From Bradyrhizobium retamae (lineage in GTDB: Bacteria; Pseudomonadota; Alphaproteobacteria; Rhizobiales; Xanthobacteraceae), in contig NZ_LLYA01000164.1 in assembly GCF_001440415.1 (NCBI RefSeq), positions 1-64,000 of the forward strand: 64,000 nt of DNA, in the 5' to 3' direction. Positions 32,839 to 41,063 of the stretch are shown here, piece by piece; the stretch's first letter is position 1; each line of letters starts with the position of its first letter. The notes under the pieces are model-generated. The model was not told where the DNA came from. It made no database searches and worked only from the letters and a program-made list of their open reading frames with translations. Position numbers and translations under genes: made by a program.

Positions 32839-33177
32839 TCATGCCTCTACGGCAACTTGTTTCACCAATTCGGGAATAAGCTGCTTGAGCTTCGCGTGAC
32901 TGATGAGCGGCGAAGCAGCGATCTCCGCGAGGCGCTGTTCGACGTGGCGCCATTGGTTCGTCTCGCGCGGGTTGGTGTCGCCCTTGGCGAGATTGCAGGG
33001 GTAGCAGGACAGCACGCGGTTGCTCCTGCCATTCTGACCTCCCTTTGAGAGCGGGATGAAATGGTCGATGCTGGCCTTGACCTTGCCGCCCGTCTTTTGC
33101 CGGGCGAGTGCAACGTCGCAGTAGGCGCATCGTCCGCCCCAATCGAAATAGCAGCGCTTGTAGATCACGTCGGCCAT
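32839..33177 (-). CDS. HNH endonuclease family protein
   Basis: A 112-residue single-domain HNH protein. A CAYC zinc knuckle (about residues 17-20), the core KASIDHFIPLSKGGQNGRSNRVLSCYPCN (D-H at the active site, N and second CxxC knuckle) and the ending KGDTNP match the HNH_2/HNH_5 type. ATG 33177 has AAGG upstream. Single-domain HNH proteins may be nicking enzymes, toxins or repair factors. There is no associated methyltransferase, phage or toxin-antitoxin partner here, so the role is open. Confidence 0.85.
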   Translation of the reverse strand: MADVIYKRCYFDWGGRCAYCDVALARQKTGGKVKASIDHFIPLSKGGQNGRSNRVLSCYPCNLAKGDTNPRETNQWRHVEQRLAEIAASPLISHAKLKQLIPELVKQVAVEA

Positions 33178-33279
33178 CAGCCTTGGCTCTTCCCCCGAAT
33201 CCCTTCGTCCAAGTCTCACCCTTCATACATCAAGTTGGCATTGAAAACGACGCCGCAGCAGGGGAGGCTTGCGCCTTGA

Positions 33280-35514
33280 TTATCCCGACAGCGCGCGGCG
33301 CACCATGTTTGCCAACTGCGACTTCCGGTACGGCTTGGTCAGCAGCAGCACGCCGGGATCGAGGCGGCCCTGGTGCACGATCGCGTTGTCGGTATAGCCG
33401 GACGTATATAACACCTTGATGCCGGGCCGGAGCTTCAGCACCTTGTCCGCGAGTTCGCGTCCGGTCATGCCGCCGGGCATGATGACATCGGTGAACAGCA
33501 AATCGAACGCCTGACCGCCTTCGATCAGTTTCATCGCCGCCGGTCCGTTGGCGGCGGCCACCGTGCGGTAGCCGAGGCTCTGCAATTGCGTGGTGACGAA
33601 GGTACGCACCAGCGCGTCGTCCTCCACCACCATGATGGTCTCGTTGCCATGCGGCAGCGGCGCTGCGGCCGGCGGCCCGGCCTCGACCTGGCCGCGGGCA
33701 GGGGGCAGATAGAGCTTGATCGTGGTGCCGTGGCCGACCTCGCTGTAGATCCGGATGTGCCCGCCGGACTGCTTGACGAAGCCGTAGACCATGCTCAAGC
33801 CGAGGCCTGAGCCCTTGCCGACCTCCTTGGTGGTGAAGAACGGCTCGAACACCTTGTCCAGTACCTCCTGCGGCATGCCGGCGCCGGTGTCGCTGACCGC
33901 GAGCATTACGTAGGGACCGGGCTTTGCGTCCGGGTTGGCCTGCGCATAGGCCTCGTCGAGCACGACGTTGCGCGTCTCCAAAAGCAGCTTGCCGCCATTC
34001 GGCATCGCATCGCGCGCGTTGATCGCCATGTTGAGCAGCGAGTTGGCGAGCTGCGATGCGTCGATATGGGCAATCGCCACTTCGTGTTCGAGAATGGAGT
34101 TGACCTCGATCTGCTCGCCGAGCGTCGGGCGAAGCAGTTTTGCGATATCGAGCACGGTCGCGTTGATGTCGACATTGCGCGGCTGCAGCGGCTGGCGGCG
34201 GGCGAAGGCGAGCAGATGCTGGATCAGCTCGCTGCAGCGCTCCGCCGCCTGGTCGATCAGTTCGGCGGTCTTCTGCAACGCCGGCTCATGCGCAAGGTTG
34301 GCTACCAGCGTTTCGGTGGTGCCGGTGATCACGGTCAGCATGTTGTTGAAGTCGTGCGCGACGCCGCCGGTGAGCTTGCCGATGGCGTCGAGCTTTTGCG
34401 CTTGCTGCAGCTTGTGCTCGGTTTCGCGCGATCCCGTGATGTCGTGGTAGACCAGCGCCGCGCCGCTGATGGCGCCCGAGGCATCGCGCAGCGGCCGGCC
34501 GCTGATCACGAGGTGAACCGGCGGATCGCCGCTAACCGGGCGCAACACGATTTCGCTGGCGTCGAACGCTTCGCCGCGCAGCGCGCGCGAGGCCGGCATG
34601 TCATGGACAGGTAGCGGCGTGACGCCGTCGGCATGGAAAACCGCGCTGAGCGACCGCAAGTGCTCGACCGTCATGCCCGGCCGGTAGCGCAGCATCTTCT
34701 CGGCGGCCGGGTTCGAGAGCAAAACCTCGCCCCTGGTGTCGATGACGAGCACGGCCTCTGCCATGCTGTGGAAGGTGCTGCGCAAGACGACGGCCGAAAG
34801 CCTGAGTTCCTCATGCGCGGCGACCAGATGTTCGGTGCGCTCGGCGACCGCGGCCTCCAGCGCCTCGTTGGTGGCCTTGGTGGCGCTCAGCGAATCCTGC
34901 AGTTGCCGGCGCGACCGGCGGGTTGAGACCGTCAGAAGGATGGCGAGGAACAGAATCAGCAGGACGCCGGCGAGATCGATCGCCAGCAGGAGCGTCCCGT
35001 TGGTTTCGGATTCGGCGCGTCTGGCAAAAAGCAGCCTGCGCTCTTCCGCAACCGCTTTCTCGAGGTTTTCGGTGATTGCGGCCGTCGCCGCACGGTCCTC
35101 CTGGTTGACGAGCGCCGCGACAGCGGCGCTATCTCCCGCGGTCCGGAGCCTGATCAACTCACCATTGAAAGCAATCTGCCGCTCGACCAGTGCCTTGGTT
35201 TCCTCGATCAGCCGCTTTTCGGTGGGATTATCCTTGACCGCCTCGACCAGTGCCGCCAGCGCCGGCAGGGTCGCGTCGCTGGCCTCGCGGTATTCCCTGG
35301 CGAATTCCTGATCGCCCGATAGCGCAAAGGCGCGCGCCGCGCTTTCCGTCCGGCGCAGCAGCGGGCGCATATCCGAGATTTTGCTGAGAATTCCAAGCGC
35401 ACGGTCGACCGAGGCTGCGTCGGACCGCGACTTGAGGTCGAGACCGATCGAGGCAGCGCCGATAATGAGGAGGATAGCGAGGCCAATTCCAAGGATGATA
35501 CGCTGCGAGGGCAT
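33280..35514 (-). CDS. Hybrid sensor histidine kinase (CHASE3-PAS-HK-REC)
   Basis: A 744-residue membrane sensor. Two helices (residues ~8-24 and ~175-196) enclose a ~150-residue all-helical periplasmic domain of CHASE3-like type. A PAS domain (residues ~243-360), then the HisKA box GGVAHDFNNMLTVITG with His387, an HATPase domain (N box NLLNMAINARDAM, G boxes DTGAGMP and KGSGLGLSMVYGFVKQSGG), and a C-terminal receiver (VVEDDALVRTF, phospho-Asp in LLFTDVIMP). The first stimulus is unknown. It is co-transcribed with the response regulator 15 bases upstream. Confidence 0.93.
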   Translation of the reverse strand: MPSQRIILGIGLAILLIIGAASIGLDLKSRSDAASVDRALGILSKISDMRPLLRRTESAARAFALSGDQEFAREYREASDATLPALAALVEAVKDNPTEKRLIEETKALVERQIAFNGELIRLRTAGDSAAVAALVNQEDRAATAAITENLEKAVAEERRLLFARRAESETNGTLLLAIDLAGVLLILFLAILLTVSTRRSRRQLQDSLSATKATNEALEAAVAERTEHLVAAHEELRLSAVVLRSTFHSMAEAVLVIDTRGEVLLSNPAAEKMLRYRPGMTVEHLRSLSAVFHADGVTPLPVHDMPASRALRGEAFDASEIVLRPVSGDPPVHLVISGRPLRDASGAISGAALVYHDITGSRETEHKLQQAQKLDAIGKLTGGVAHDFNNMLTVITGTTETLVANLAHEPALQKTAELIDQAAERCSELIQHLLAFARRQPLQPRNVDINATVLDIAKLLRPTLGEQIEVNSILEHEVAIAHIDASQLANSLLNMAINARDAMPNGGKLLLETRNVVLDEAYAQANPDAKPGPYVMLAVSDTGAGMPQEVLDKVFEPFFTTKEVGKGSGLGLSMVYGFVKQSGGHIRIYSEVGHGTTIKLYLPPARGQVEAGPPAAAPLPHGNETIMVVEDDALVRTFVTTQLQSLGYRTVAAANGPAAMKLIEGGQAFDLLFTDVIMPGGMTGRELADKVLKLRPGIKVLYTSGYTDNAIVHQGRLDPGVLLLTKPYRKSQLANMVRRALSG

Positions 35515-35529
35515 TGCCAGTTGTTTACT

Positions 35530-35937
35530 TCACGATTTCGACTGCTGCGCGGAAGCTTTCGGTTTGGCGATGCATTGATTGACCGAGGTCAATAACGCGT
35601 CCGGCGTGAACGGTTTGCGCAGGCAGCATGCCGCGCCGAGCTCGATGGTCATCCGCAGGAAATCTGGTGCGCGTTCGCTGTTGGCGAAGGCGTAGCCCGA
35701 CATTGCGATAACAGGTACATCCGGCTTGCGCTCGTGGAACATCCGGATCGATTCGAAGCCGCGCATATGCGGCATGAACACGTCGATCAGCATGACGTCG
35801 AAATCGGAAGTTTCGAGCGCGCGCATTCCCGCTTCACCACCGTCGGCAACGGTGACCTCGAAACCCTTGCGCGTCAGACAAACCTCGATGGCAACGCACA
35901 CCATCGGGTCGTCATCGACCACGAGAACGCGCGGCAC
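35530..35937 (-). CDS. Single-domain response regulator
   Basis: A 135-residue CheY-like receiver with no output domain. The acidic pocket VVDDDPM, the phospho-acceptor Asp52 in VMLIDVFMP, the Ser of IAMSGYAF and the Lys of RKPFTP are in place. The start is taken as GTG 35937, with GAAGGA upstream; an ATG at 35982 would add a non-conserved lead. The gene precedes the hybrid kinase and the two probably form a phosphorelay; the output protein is elsewhere. Confidence 0.88.
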   Translation of the reverse strand: MPRVLVVDDDPMVCVAIEVCLTRKGFEVTVADGGEAGMRALETSDFDVMLIDVFMPHMRGFESIRMFHERKPDVPVIAMSGYAFANSERAPDFLRMTIELGAACCLRKPFTPDALLTSVNQCIAKPKASAQQSKS

Positions 35938-36114
35938 GATGATTCCTTCTTCCTCGGGGCGGCGGCAAGTCGCGCGTCCCATGTGACGATTAAGTCGAAA
36001 CGTCGACAGGTCGTCTGCATGGTAGAGTGCCCATAAACGTTGCCGAGGGCAATTCCGTTTCGCTGTATCAGAACGATAACAAATTCAACCGCCGGTTCCG
36101 GACCCAATCCCGTC

Positions 36115-37020
36115 ATGTCGCCAATCAACCATGCGAGGCGTGCCGCTGCCGCCCGGCTGTCGCCACTCGGGCTCATCCTGCTCGCCGTTACGTCAGTGGG
36201 GTGGGGCCTCAACTTTCCGATCATGAAACATTTGCTGACCGAATGGCCGCCATTGTCCTCGCGCGGCCTGTGCGGCATCGTCGGCGCCGCGGCATTGGCG
36301 CTGTTTGCGCTCGCGCGGCGGCAGAAATTGAGCGTGCCGCGTCTCATGTGGCTGCGGTTGCTCCTGGTCTCGATGCTCACGATCGGCGGCTGGGTCGCGT
36401 TCATGGGGCTGGCGCTATTGTGGCTCACCGCCAGCGAGGCCGCCGTGCTCGGGATATCGATCCCGGTCTGGGTGGCGTTTCTGGCACGGCCGATCCTCGG
36501 CGAGCGGCTGTCGCCGCTCCGCGCCGTCGCGCTGATGGTCGCGCTTGCCGGCATCGCCGTGCTGATTGGCGGCAACGGCATCGAGGCTAGCGTCGAGAAA
36601 TTGCCGGGCATCGCCTGCGCGCTCGCAGGCGCTGTGTGCGTTGGGCTTGGCACCGTATTGACCAAGCATTTTCCGCTGGCGATGCCACCGCTGTCGCTGG
36701 CCGCCTGGCAGATCGGGCTGGGCTGCCTGCCGATCGCGATCGTGGGCCTTGTGGTCGAACAGCCGCAACTGGCGGATCTATCATCCATCGGCTGGGCGTC
36801 GCTGCTCTATATGACGCTGGTCCAGTTCTGCATGTGCTACGTGTGCTGGTTTGCCGCGCTGGAGCGGTTGCCGGCGGCGACGGCCTCGATCGGAACCTTG
36901 CTGGTTCCCGTTGTCGGGGTGCTCGCAGCGGCGGCGATGCTGGGCGAGCCGCTCGGCCTGCGCGAGATCGCCGCACTGGTATTCACGCTCGGCGGCGTCG
37001 CGGTGGCGCTGCGCTCGTAA
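36115..37020 (+). CDS. DMT-superfamily (EamA) transporter, paralog B
   Basis: A 301-residue ten-helix exporter, paralogous to the protein at 30630 (both carry AVTSVGWGLNFPI / AITSVGWGFNWPV in helix 1, ASEAAVL/ASEAALI, GGNGIEA/GGNGFSA, AAWQIGLGC and WFAALERLPA). The two genes are separated by the reductase-like, HNH and two-component genes. ATG 36115 is chosen by alignment to paralog A. A hairpin at 37038-37067 ends it, facing the convergent BA14K gene. Confidence 0.85.
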   Translation: MSPINHARRAAAARLSPLGLILLAVTSVGWGLNFPIMKHLLTEWPPLSSRGLCGIVGAAALALFALARRQKLSVPRLMWLRLLLVSMLTIGGWVAFMGLALLWLTASEAAVLGISIPVWVAFLARPILGERLSPLRAVALMVALAGIAVLIGGNGIEASVEKLPGIACALAGAVCVGLGTVLTKHFPLAMPPLSLAAWQIGLGCLPIAIVGLVVEQPQLADLSSIGWASLLYMTLVQFCMCYVCWFAALERLPAATASIGTLLVPVVGVLAAAAMLGEPLGLREIAALVFTLGGVAVALRS

Positions 37021-37037
37021 GTAATTTCAAACGAAGA

Positions 37038-37067
37038 AAGGGCGGCGCACCGGAATGCGCCGCCCTT
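37038..37067. terminator. Hairpin between convergent genes
   Basis: A perfect 12-base stem AAGGGCGGCGCA / TGCGCCGCCCTT around CCGGAA, between the stops at 37020 and 37086. The T run is short on either side; probably a two-way terminator. Confidence 0.7.
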
Positions 37068-37085
37068 CGAACTCACGACGTCCTG

Positions 37086-37790
37086 CTATTGCGCCGGGCA
37101 GGGATGACGTTGCCCGTCATAACCGAGATACGTTCCTGACGCCGGGTCGTAGGACTTGTACCTTCGCATGCAATACGCCACGGCATCATCACCGACCACG
37201 GGCGCTGCGGCAACTACGGTGTCGTCGTAATAATAGGGGTCATCGTAGTAGGTGCTACCGTAATAGCCATAGGCCGATCCGATACCGGCACCGATCGCGA
37301 AGCCCGGCCAGAAGCCGTGACGATGGCGATAGTGATGACCGCCGTGCCAGCGACCGCCAGCATAATAATTCCCCCGACCACCGCCGCCCACGACGGCTGG
37401 GCCGCCGACGCCTGGACTCGGGCGGAATCCGGCAGAAGGTGCGCCTGGGGCAAAAGCTCTATCGCCCCCAATCGTAGGGCCGCCGGCTCGAACGCCGCCG
37501 CCACCGACCGCCATGCCACCACCTCTCATGCCACCGCCGCCGATAGCTGCACTGCCACCGCCGCCACCTCTCATGCCGCCACCGCCACCGATAGCTGCAC
37601 CGCCGCCACCGACTGCCGCACCGCCACCGCCACCGATAGCCGCGCCGCCACCGCCGCCGCCCCTGGCGCCACCGATAGACGGACCGCCACCGCCTCTATC
37701 CTGCGCCTGAACGGCGCTGAGGCTTGGCGCGACCACCGGCAACACAAGCGCCATCGCTGCCGCGGTACTCAAAACCTTTAGACTGATCAT
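37086..37790 (-). CDS. BA14K-family exported protein, Gly-rich
   Basis: A 234-residue protein. Signal peptide residues ~1-28, then a long run of GGGG-x-AAIGGGG and GGGMRGGG repeats (residues ~30-115), a hydrophobic/aromatic segment with FWPGFAIGAGIGSAYGYYG, and the C-terminal BA14K signature AYCMRRYKSYDPASGTYLGYDGQRHPC. In Brucella the BA14k protein has lectin-like and immunogenic properties; in rhizobia this domain occurs in many exported proteins of unclear role. GGAG before ATG 37790 supports the start. Repeat instability of the Gly tract is likely. Confidence 0.85.
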   Translation of the reverse strand: MISLKVLSTAAAMALVLPVVAPSLSAVQAQDRGGGGPSIGGARGGGGGGAAIGGGGGAAVGGGGAAIGGGGGMRGGGGGSAAIGGGGMRGGGMAVGGGGVRAGGPTIGGDRAFAPGAPSAGFRPSPGVGGPAVVGGGGRGNYYAGGRWHGGHHYRHRHGFWPGFAIGAGIGSAYGYYGSTYYDDPYYYDDTVVAAAPVVGDDAVAYCMRRYKSYDPASGTYLGYDGQRHPCPAQ

Positions 37791-38046
37791 TTTAGGCTCC
37801 ATTTGCGGGATATAGGCCCTAACCCGCTCAAGGGGCGGACGTTCCAGAGCCCGCGCGTTGATTGCACGCGAGTTCAGCCTGTCGGTTCGCGGAACTGTAT
37901 TGAGATGAACGGATTGCGCCGATTCCGCGACTATGGACGGGCAGCAAGCCGCCGTCCAGCAGGGCCGGAGTGTCAGCCTCTGTCTGGACAATCCGTCCGG
38001 CCGGTGGCATCAGAGCGGTACGATATCTCGAACCGGCCGAGCCCTC

Positions 38047-38457
38047 ATGAAGCTGTTTCTGCTGAAATTTTTCACTTGGTGGAACGGCCAAACGTTCGGC
38101 ACGCAATTATGGACGTGGCGGTTCGGCGAATTGGTCGGCCAGGATGAGCAGGGCAACCGCTACTACCGCACCAAGGGCGGCAAGATCGATCCGACGCTGG
38201 GTTTCGAGCGGCGCTGGGTGATCTACAACGGGCTTGCGGAGGCGAGCCGGGTGCCGCCGTCATGGCATGGCTGGCTGCATCACGTTGTCGATACCGCGCC
38301 GACCGAAGAGAGCTACACGCCTCGGGAGTGGGAGAAGCCACACGTTCCGAACCTGACCGGCACGCCCGCGGCCTACCGCCCCTCCGGCTCGACGCTGGCA
38401 AGCGGCCGCCGCCCCAAGGCGACCGGCGACTATCAGCCCTGGACGCCGGGAAGCTAA
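38047..38457 (+). CDS. NADH:ubiquinone oxidoreductase NDUFA12 subunit
   Basis: A 136-residue homolog of the mitochondrial complex I accessory subunit NDUFA12 (B17.2), which alphaproteobacteria keep. FTWWNGQTFGTQLWTWRFGELVGQDEQGNRYY at the N-terminus and RRWVIYNGLAEASRVPPSWHGWLHH in the centre are the conserved core. It attaches peripherally to the matrix-arm side of complex I. The start ATG 38047 matches the family start. A separate terminator is not seen. In relatives it neighbours DUF2155 and aat, as far as I recall; here these lie 9-14 kb away. Confidence 0.93.
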   Translation: MKLFLLKFFTWWNGQTFGTQLWTWRFGELVGQDEQGNRYYRTKGGKIDPTLGFERRWVIYNGLAEASRVPPSWHGWLHHVVDTAPTEESYTPREWEKPHVPNLTGTPAAYRPSGSTLASGRRPKATGDYQPWTPGS

Positions 38458-38508
38458 CTTCACGTTTATTTTAGCGGGAACAGCTTGGGGGTGCGGTTGC
38501 GGATGCAA

Positions 38509-38528
38509 ATAGGTGTAGACACACTTAT
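38509..38528. promoter_or_regulatory. Candidate MarR operator upstream of marR
   Basis: ATAGGTGTAGACACACTTAT is an imperfect palindrome (ATANGTGT-N4-ACACNTAT) that ends three bases before the MarR start, where a repressor would block initiation. Its left half ATAGGTGTA recurs at 38996. Confidence 0.55.
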
Positions 38529-38531
38529 CTC

Positions 38532-38975
38532 ATGAAGCAGCCAAGCGACCCCGACACCGCTGACTACATGGCCGCTGCCGGCTGTTTCTGTCTGGCGTCG
38601 CGGCAGGCTGCACGAAAGATCACGCGGCTGTACGATTCGTACATGCAGGAATCCGGAATTCGAAGCACCCAATTCACCATCCTGTCGCAGTTGATGCTGC
38701 GAGGGGAGATGCCGATGGGCAGGCTGGCCGGCATTCTCGGCATGGAGCGCACGACGCTCACGCGAAATCTTGCGGTGCTCGAGCAGCAAAAATGGATTTC
38801 GATAAAGGCCGGCGACGACCCGCGCGCGCGGGTGATCGGCATCACCGGGCAGGGCAGGAGCGTGGTGCGCCGCAGCTTTCCGTTCTGGTCGAAGGCGCAG
38901 GCGCATATGGGCAAGCTGCTCGGCGCTGACGGCCAAGCCGCGCTGAAGCTGCTGGAGTCCCGGAATTTGGGATGA
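38532..38975 (+). CDS. MarR-family transcription regulator
   Basis: A 147-residue winged-helix dimer. The recognition helix MGRLAGILGMERTTLTRNLAVLEQQ (about residues 60-85) and wing with DDPRARVIGITGQGRSVV are typical MarR. Members repress genes for transport, stress or aromatic metabolism and release DNA when a small ligand binds. The candidate operators at 38509 and 38996 suggest it controls itself and the downstream membrane protein. Confidence 0.9.
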   Translation: MKQPSDPDTADYMAAAGCFCLASRQAARKITRLYDSYMQESGIRSTQFTILSQLMLRGEMPMGRLAGILGMERTTLTRNLAVLEQQKWISIKAGDDPRARVIGITGQGRSVVRRSFPFWSKAQAHMGKLLGADGQAALKLLESRNLG

Positions 38976-38995
38976 GACGTGCTTCGTTCATCTTG

Positions 38996-39012
38996 ATAGG
39001 TGTAACTACACG
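38996..39012. promoter_or_regulatory. Candidate MarR operator, second site
   Basis: ATAGGTGTAACTACACG: inverted repeat GTGTA-AC-TACAC, sharing ATAGGTGTA with the site in front of the MarR gene. It lies 14 bases before the start of the membrane protein gene at 39027. Confidence 0.55.
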
Positions 39013-39026
39013 CAAGGAGAGATGTC

Positions 39027-39731
39027 ATGCTCGACTTCATCGGAACCATCGTGCTCGTTGCCGCCATCATCGTTAGCATCAATGCGCTTGCCGGAGCGAT
39101 GCCGATCAGCACATCGCAGCGTGTCGCCGTTTCCGTCGGCGCCGGTCTGTGGACGGGGCTGGCTGCCGCACTCGCGGCCACCAACCAGTTCCGCGGCACC
39201 AGTCCGCTGGGGCCGCTGATGATCGGCGCAGTCATTGCGCTCCCGCTGATGGCGACTGCGGTTGTCACCGCGATCTCTGCGCCGGTGCGCGCGTCGCTGC
39301 TCGGAATGTCGATGCCGTTTCTGATCGGTCTCAACGTCTGGCGCGTGGCGGGAGGACTCTTTATCCTGCTCGCGGCCGAAGGCCGGCTTGGCGGACCATT
39401 TCCATATTCGGCAGGTTGGGGCGATATCATCACTGGCGTGCTCGCGTTGCCGGTGGCCTGGCTCGCGCTGCGCGGGCAAGGCAAAGCGCTGGTCTGGGGC
39501 TGGAACGCATTCGGCATGCTCGATCTCGTGGTCGCGATCGCCCTCGGCGTCATCTCGGCGAATGGCTCGCCCCTGCAGGTGATCCACGCCGGATCAGGCT
39601 CGGAAGCGGTGCAGGTGCTGCCGTGGTCGCTGATTCCGACCGTGTTGGTGCCGATGTTCCTGATTGTGCATGCCGTCATTTTCAGGCAACTGGCCCGCGC
39701 CAGCCACGGCGCGGAGGCCTCGCAGCGATAG
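39027..39731 (+). CDS. Multi-pass membrane protein, MarR-linked
   Basis: A 234-residue inner-membrane protein with about seven helices (e.g. FIGTIVLVAAIIVSINALAG at the start and LPWSLIPTVLVPMFLIVHAVIF near the end) and the central motif GLNVWRVAGGLFILL. AAGGAGAG upstream gives a strong ribosome binding site. It lies 51 bases after the MarR gene, with a candidate operator between. No transport family recognised; a stress or efflux-related role is inferred from the regulator only. Confidence 0.75.
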   Translation: MLDFIGTIVLVAAIIVSINALAGAMPISTSQRVAVSVGAGLWTGLAAALAATNQFRGTSPLGPLMIGAVIALPLMATAVVTAISAPVRASLLGMSMPFLIGLNVWRVAGGLFILLAAEGRLGGPFPYSAGWGDIITGVLALPVAWLALRGQGKALVWGWNAFGMLDLVVAIALGVISANGSPLQVIHAGSGSEAVQVLPWSLIPTVLVPMFLIVHAVIFRQLARASHGAEASQR

Positions 39732-40023
39732 TCGTGCGCTGGCAAAGTCGGCCATCCGCCTACGCCCGAAGTCTCGACTTGCTCCGAGGCCTGTGAACAA
39801 CGGTAACAGCGGGGACATCGGTCAACGCCGCCTTGCATCCTCCGCGTTATCGCGGCTCAATGGGGACATCTTACGGAGATGGGAAACCATCGCGTCGGTG
39901 TCGGGCTCCAGTCGCGACTGCCCCGATTTGCAGCGGTCACCGAGTAGGACACGGCCGGGAGATAGGCCCCCGGTGCAGAGGTTCTGAAATCGCCCGCTAA
40001 TGTGTGGCTGCCGTAGGATTAGG

Positions 40024-40055
40024 AAAGGCCGTCTGGGAAACCAGGCGGCCTTTTT
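40024..40055 (+). terminator. Rho-independent terminator
   Basis: Stem AAAGGCCGTCTGG / CCAGGCGGCCTTT, loop GAAA, followed by T run. The nearest plus-strand gene ends 290 bases earlier, so it ends either a long 3' UTR or an independent small RNA. Read on the minus strand it could also end the isocyanide hydratase transcript. Confidence 0.8.
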
Positions 40056-40076
40056 CATGTTACTGCCAGTTGCTCC

Positions 40077-40208
40077 GTGTCCCGGGCGCGGTGCAGCGTT
40101 CTCCCGGCGATGCGAAGCATCGTCCGGTACGCTGCTCCGCTGAGCCACACGCAGATGGTCCCGGCTCTGCAGCGCGTCACTTGCGTGCCGCACTGCGTCC
40201 GGGACACG
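40077..40208. repeat. Long inverted repeat, GTGTCCCGG family
   Basis: Outer arms GTGTCCCGGGCGCGGTGCAG (from 40077) and the near reverse complement CACTGCGTCCGGGACACG ending at 40208. Inside are smaller palindromes (GATGCGAAGCATC). This is another intergenic repeat family of this genome. Confidence 0.7.
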
Positions 40209-40217
40209 AGTGCGAGC

Positions 40218-40922
40218 TTACCCCAACCGTGCGGCGGCGCGGTCGATCATCTCGCCGCGGCGGATCTGCGCTTGCGCAATCCTGTCCTTCATGAATGCAA
40301 GCACTTCCGGCGGGGCGGTGTCGGGTGAGCCGGAATTGAACGGCGGCGCCGGGTTGTATTCGAGCCGGAGCTGGATCGCCTCCGCGGTCTTCTGATCGTG
40401 CAGTAGCGAGACCAGCGTCAGCGCGAAATCGATCCCCGCGGTGACGCCGCCGCCGGTAACGCGGTTGCCGTCGACGCACACGCGCGTCTTGGTCGGGATC
40501 GCGCCGAACGCGCTCAGAAAATCCATCGCCGTCCAGTGCGTCGCTGCGCGAAAGCCCTTGAGCAGGCCGGCGGCGCCCAGCACCAGCGATCCCGTACAGA
40601 CGGAAGTGATATATTTCGCGCCAGGCGCCTGCTTGCGCAGGAAGGCCAGCATCTCCTCGTCGTTGATCATGTCGTCGGTGCCGAACCCGCCCGGCACGCA
40701 GATCACGTCGAGCTGGGGACAGTCGGCAAAGCTCGTGGTCGGCGTCAGCACCAGCACGGAATCGCTCGTCACCGGCTCAATCCGTTTCCAGATCAAATGC
40801 ACGTTGGCGCCGGGCAGGCTGGAGAACACTTGCAAGGGACCGGTGAAGTCGAGCTGGGTGACGCGCGGAAACAGCACGAGACCGATCTGAAGTGCCATGG
40901 ATGGTTGAGATGGCGCGGACAT
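40218..40922 (-). CDS. inhA: DJ-1/PfpI family isocyanide (isonitrile) hydratase
   Basis: A 234-residue DJ-1-superfamily enzyme that hydrates isocyanides to N-formamides. The nucleophile elbow TSVCTGSLVLGAAGLL has Cys109 and Thr110, and Asp25 lies in TQLDFTGPLQVF. The Pseudomonas enzyme uses Asp17 and Cys101; both residues here are shifted by the same eight positions, which supports equivalence. CVPGGFGTDDMI and ATHWTAMDFLSAFG also fit. GGAGG precedes ATG 40922. It diverges from a GlxA-type regulator with a repeated motif between them. Confidence 0.82.
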   Translation of the reverse strand: MSAPSQPSMALQIGLVLFPRVTQLDFTGPLQVFSSLPGANVHLIWKRIEPVTSDSVLVLTPTTSFADCPQLDVICVPGGFGTDDMINDEEMLAFLRKQAPGAKYITSVCTGSLVLGAAGLLKGFRAATHWTAMDFLSAFGAIPTKTRVCVDGNRVTGGGVTAGIDFALTLVSLLHDQKTAEAIQLRLEYNPAPPFNSGSPDTAPPEVLAFMKDRIAQAQIRRGEMIDRAAARLG

Positions 40923-41004
40923 CGTGACCTCCGGAAAATTTGGCTTGACGAAGGGCATCCTGCCATGGTCGCCTTGCGTCCGAAATGGCATATTTCCCTC
41001 ATTT

Positions 41005-41042
41005 CAGGACATCCACTTCAGGACATCTCACCTCAGGACATC
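41005..41042. promoter_or_regulatory. Triple CAGGACATC repeat upstream of GlxA-type gene
   Basis: CAGGACATC occurs at 41005-41013, 41019-41027 and 41034-41042, with 14- and 15-base periods, in the divergent region between the hydratase and regulator genes. Helically phased direct repeats are the normal binding pattern of AraC-type proteins. The last copy ends 21 bases before the regulator start. Confidence 0.6.
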
Positions 41043-41063
41043 GGCCCAAAACAGGCAAGCAGC

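Larger units (their letters stand above)
39732..40217. other. Gene-free stretch with terminator and inverted repeat
   Basis: No gene supported. About 39920-40020 has GC-rich hairpin-forming text (CCGGGAGATAGGCCCCCGG) immediately before the terminator at 40024-40055, so a small RNA is possible. A large inverted repeat follows at 40077-40208. Confidence 0.45.

Noticed and set aside
35874..36788. A 304-codon minus-strand frame opposite the EamA gene at 36115
   Set aside because: It is antisense to an intact ten-helix transporter and lacks protein-like content.
38564..39838. A 424-codon minus-strand frame across the MarR and membrane genes
   Set aside because: The plus strand has two well-supported genes in this stretch; the minus-strand text is Ser/Ala/Pro-rich noise.
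40536..41063. Extending the GlxA-type regulator upstream to 40536
   Set aside because: This part is antisense to the isocyanide hydratase and has no homology to regulators; ATG 41064 begins the sensor domain directly.
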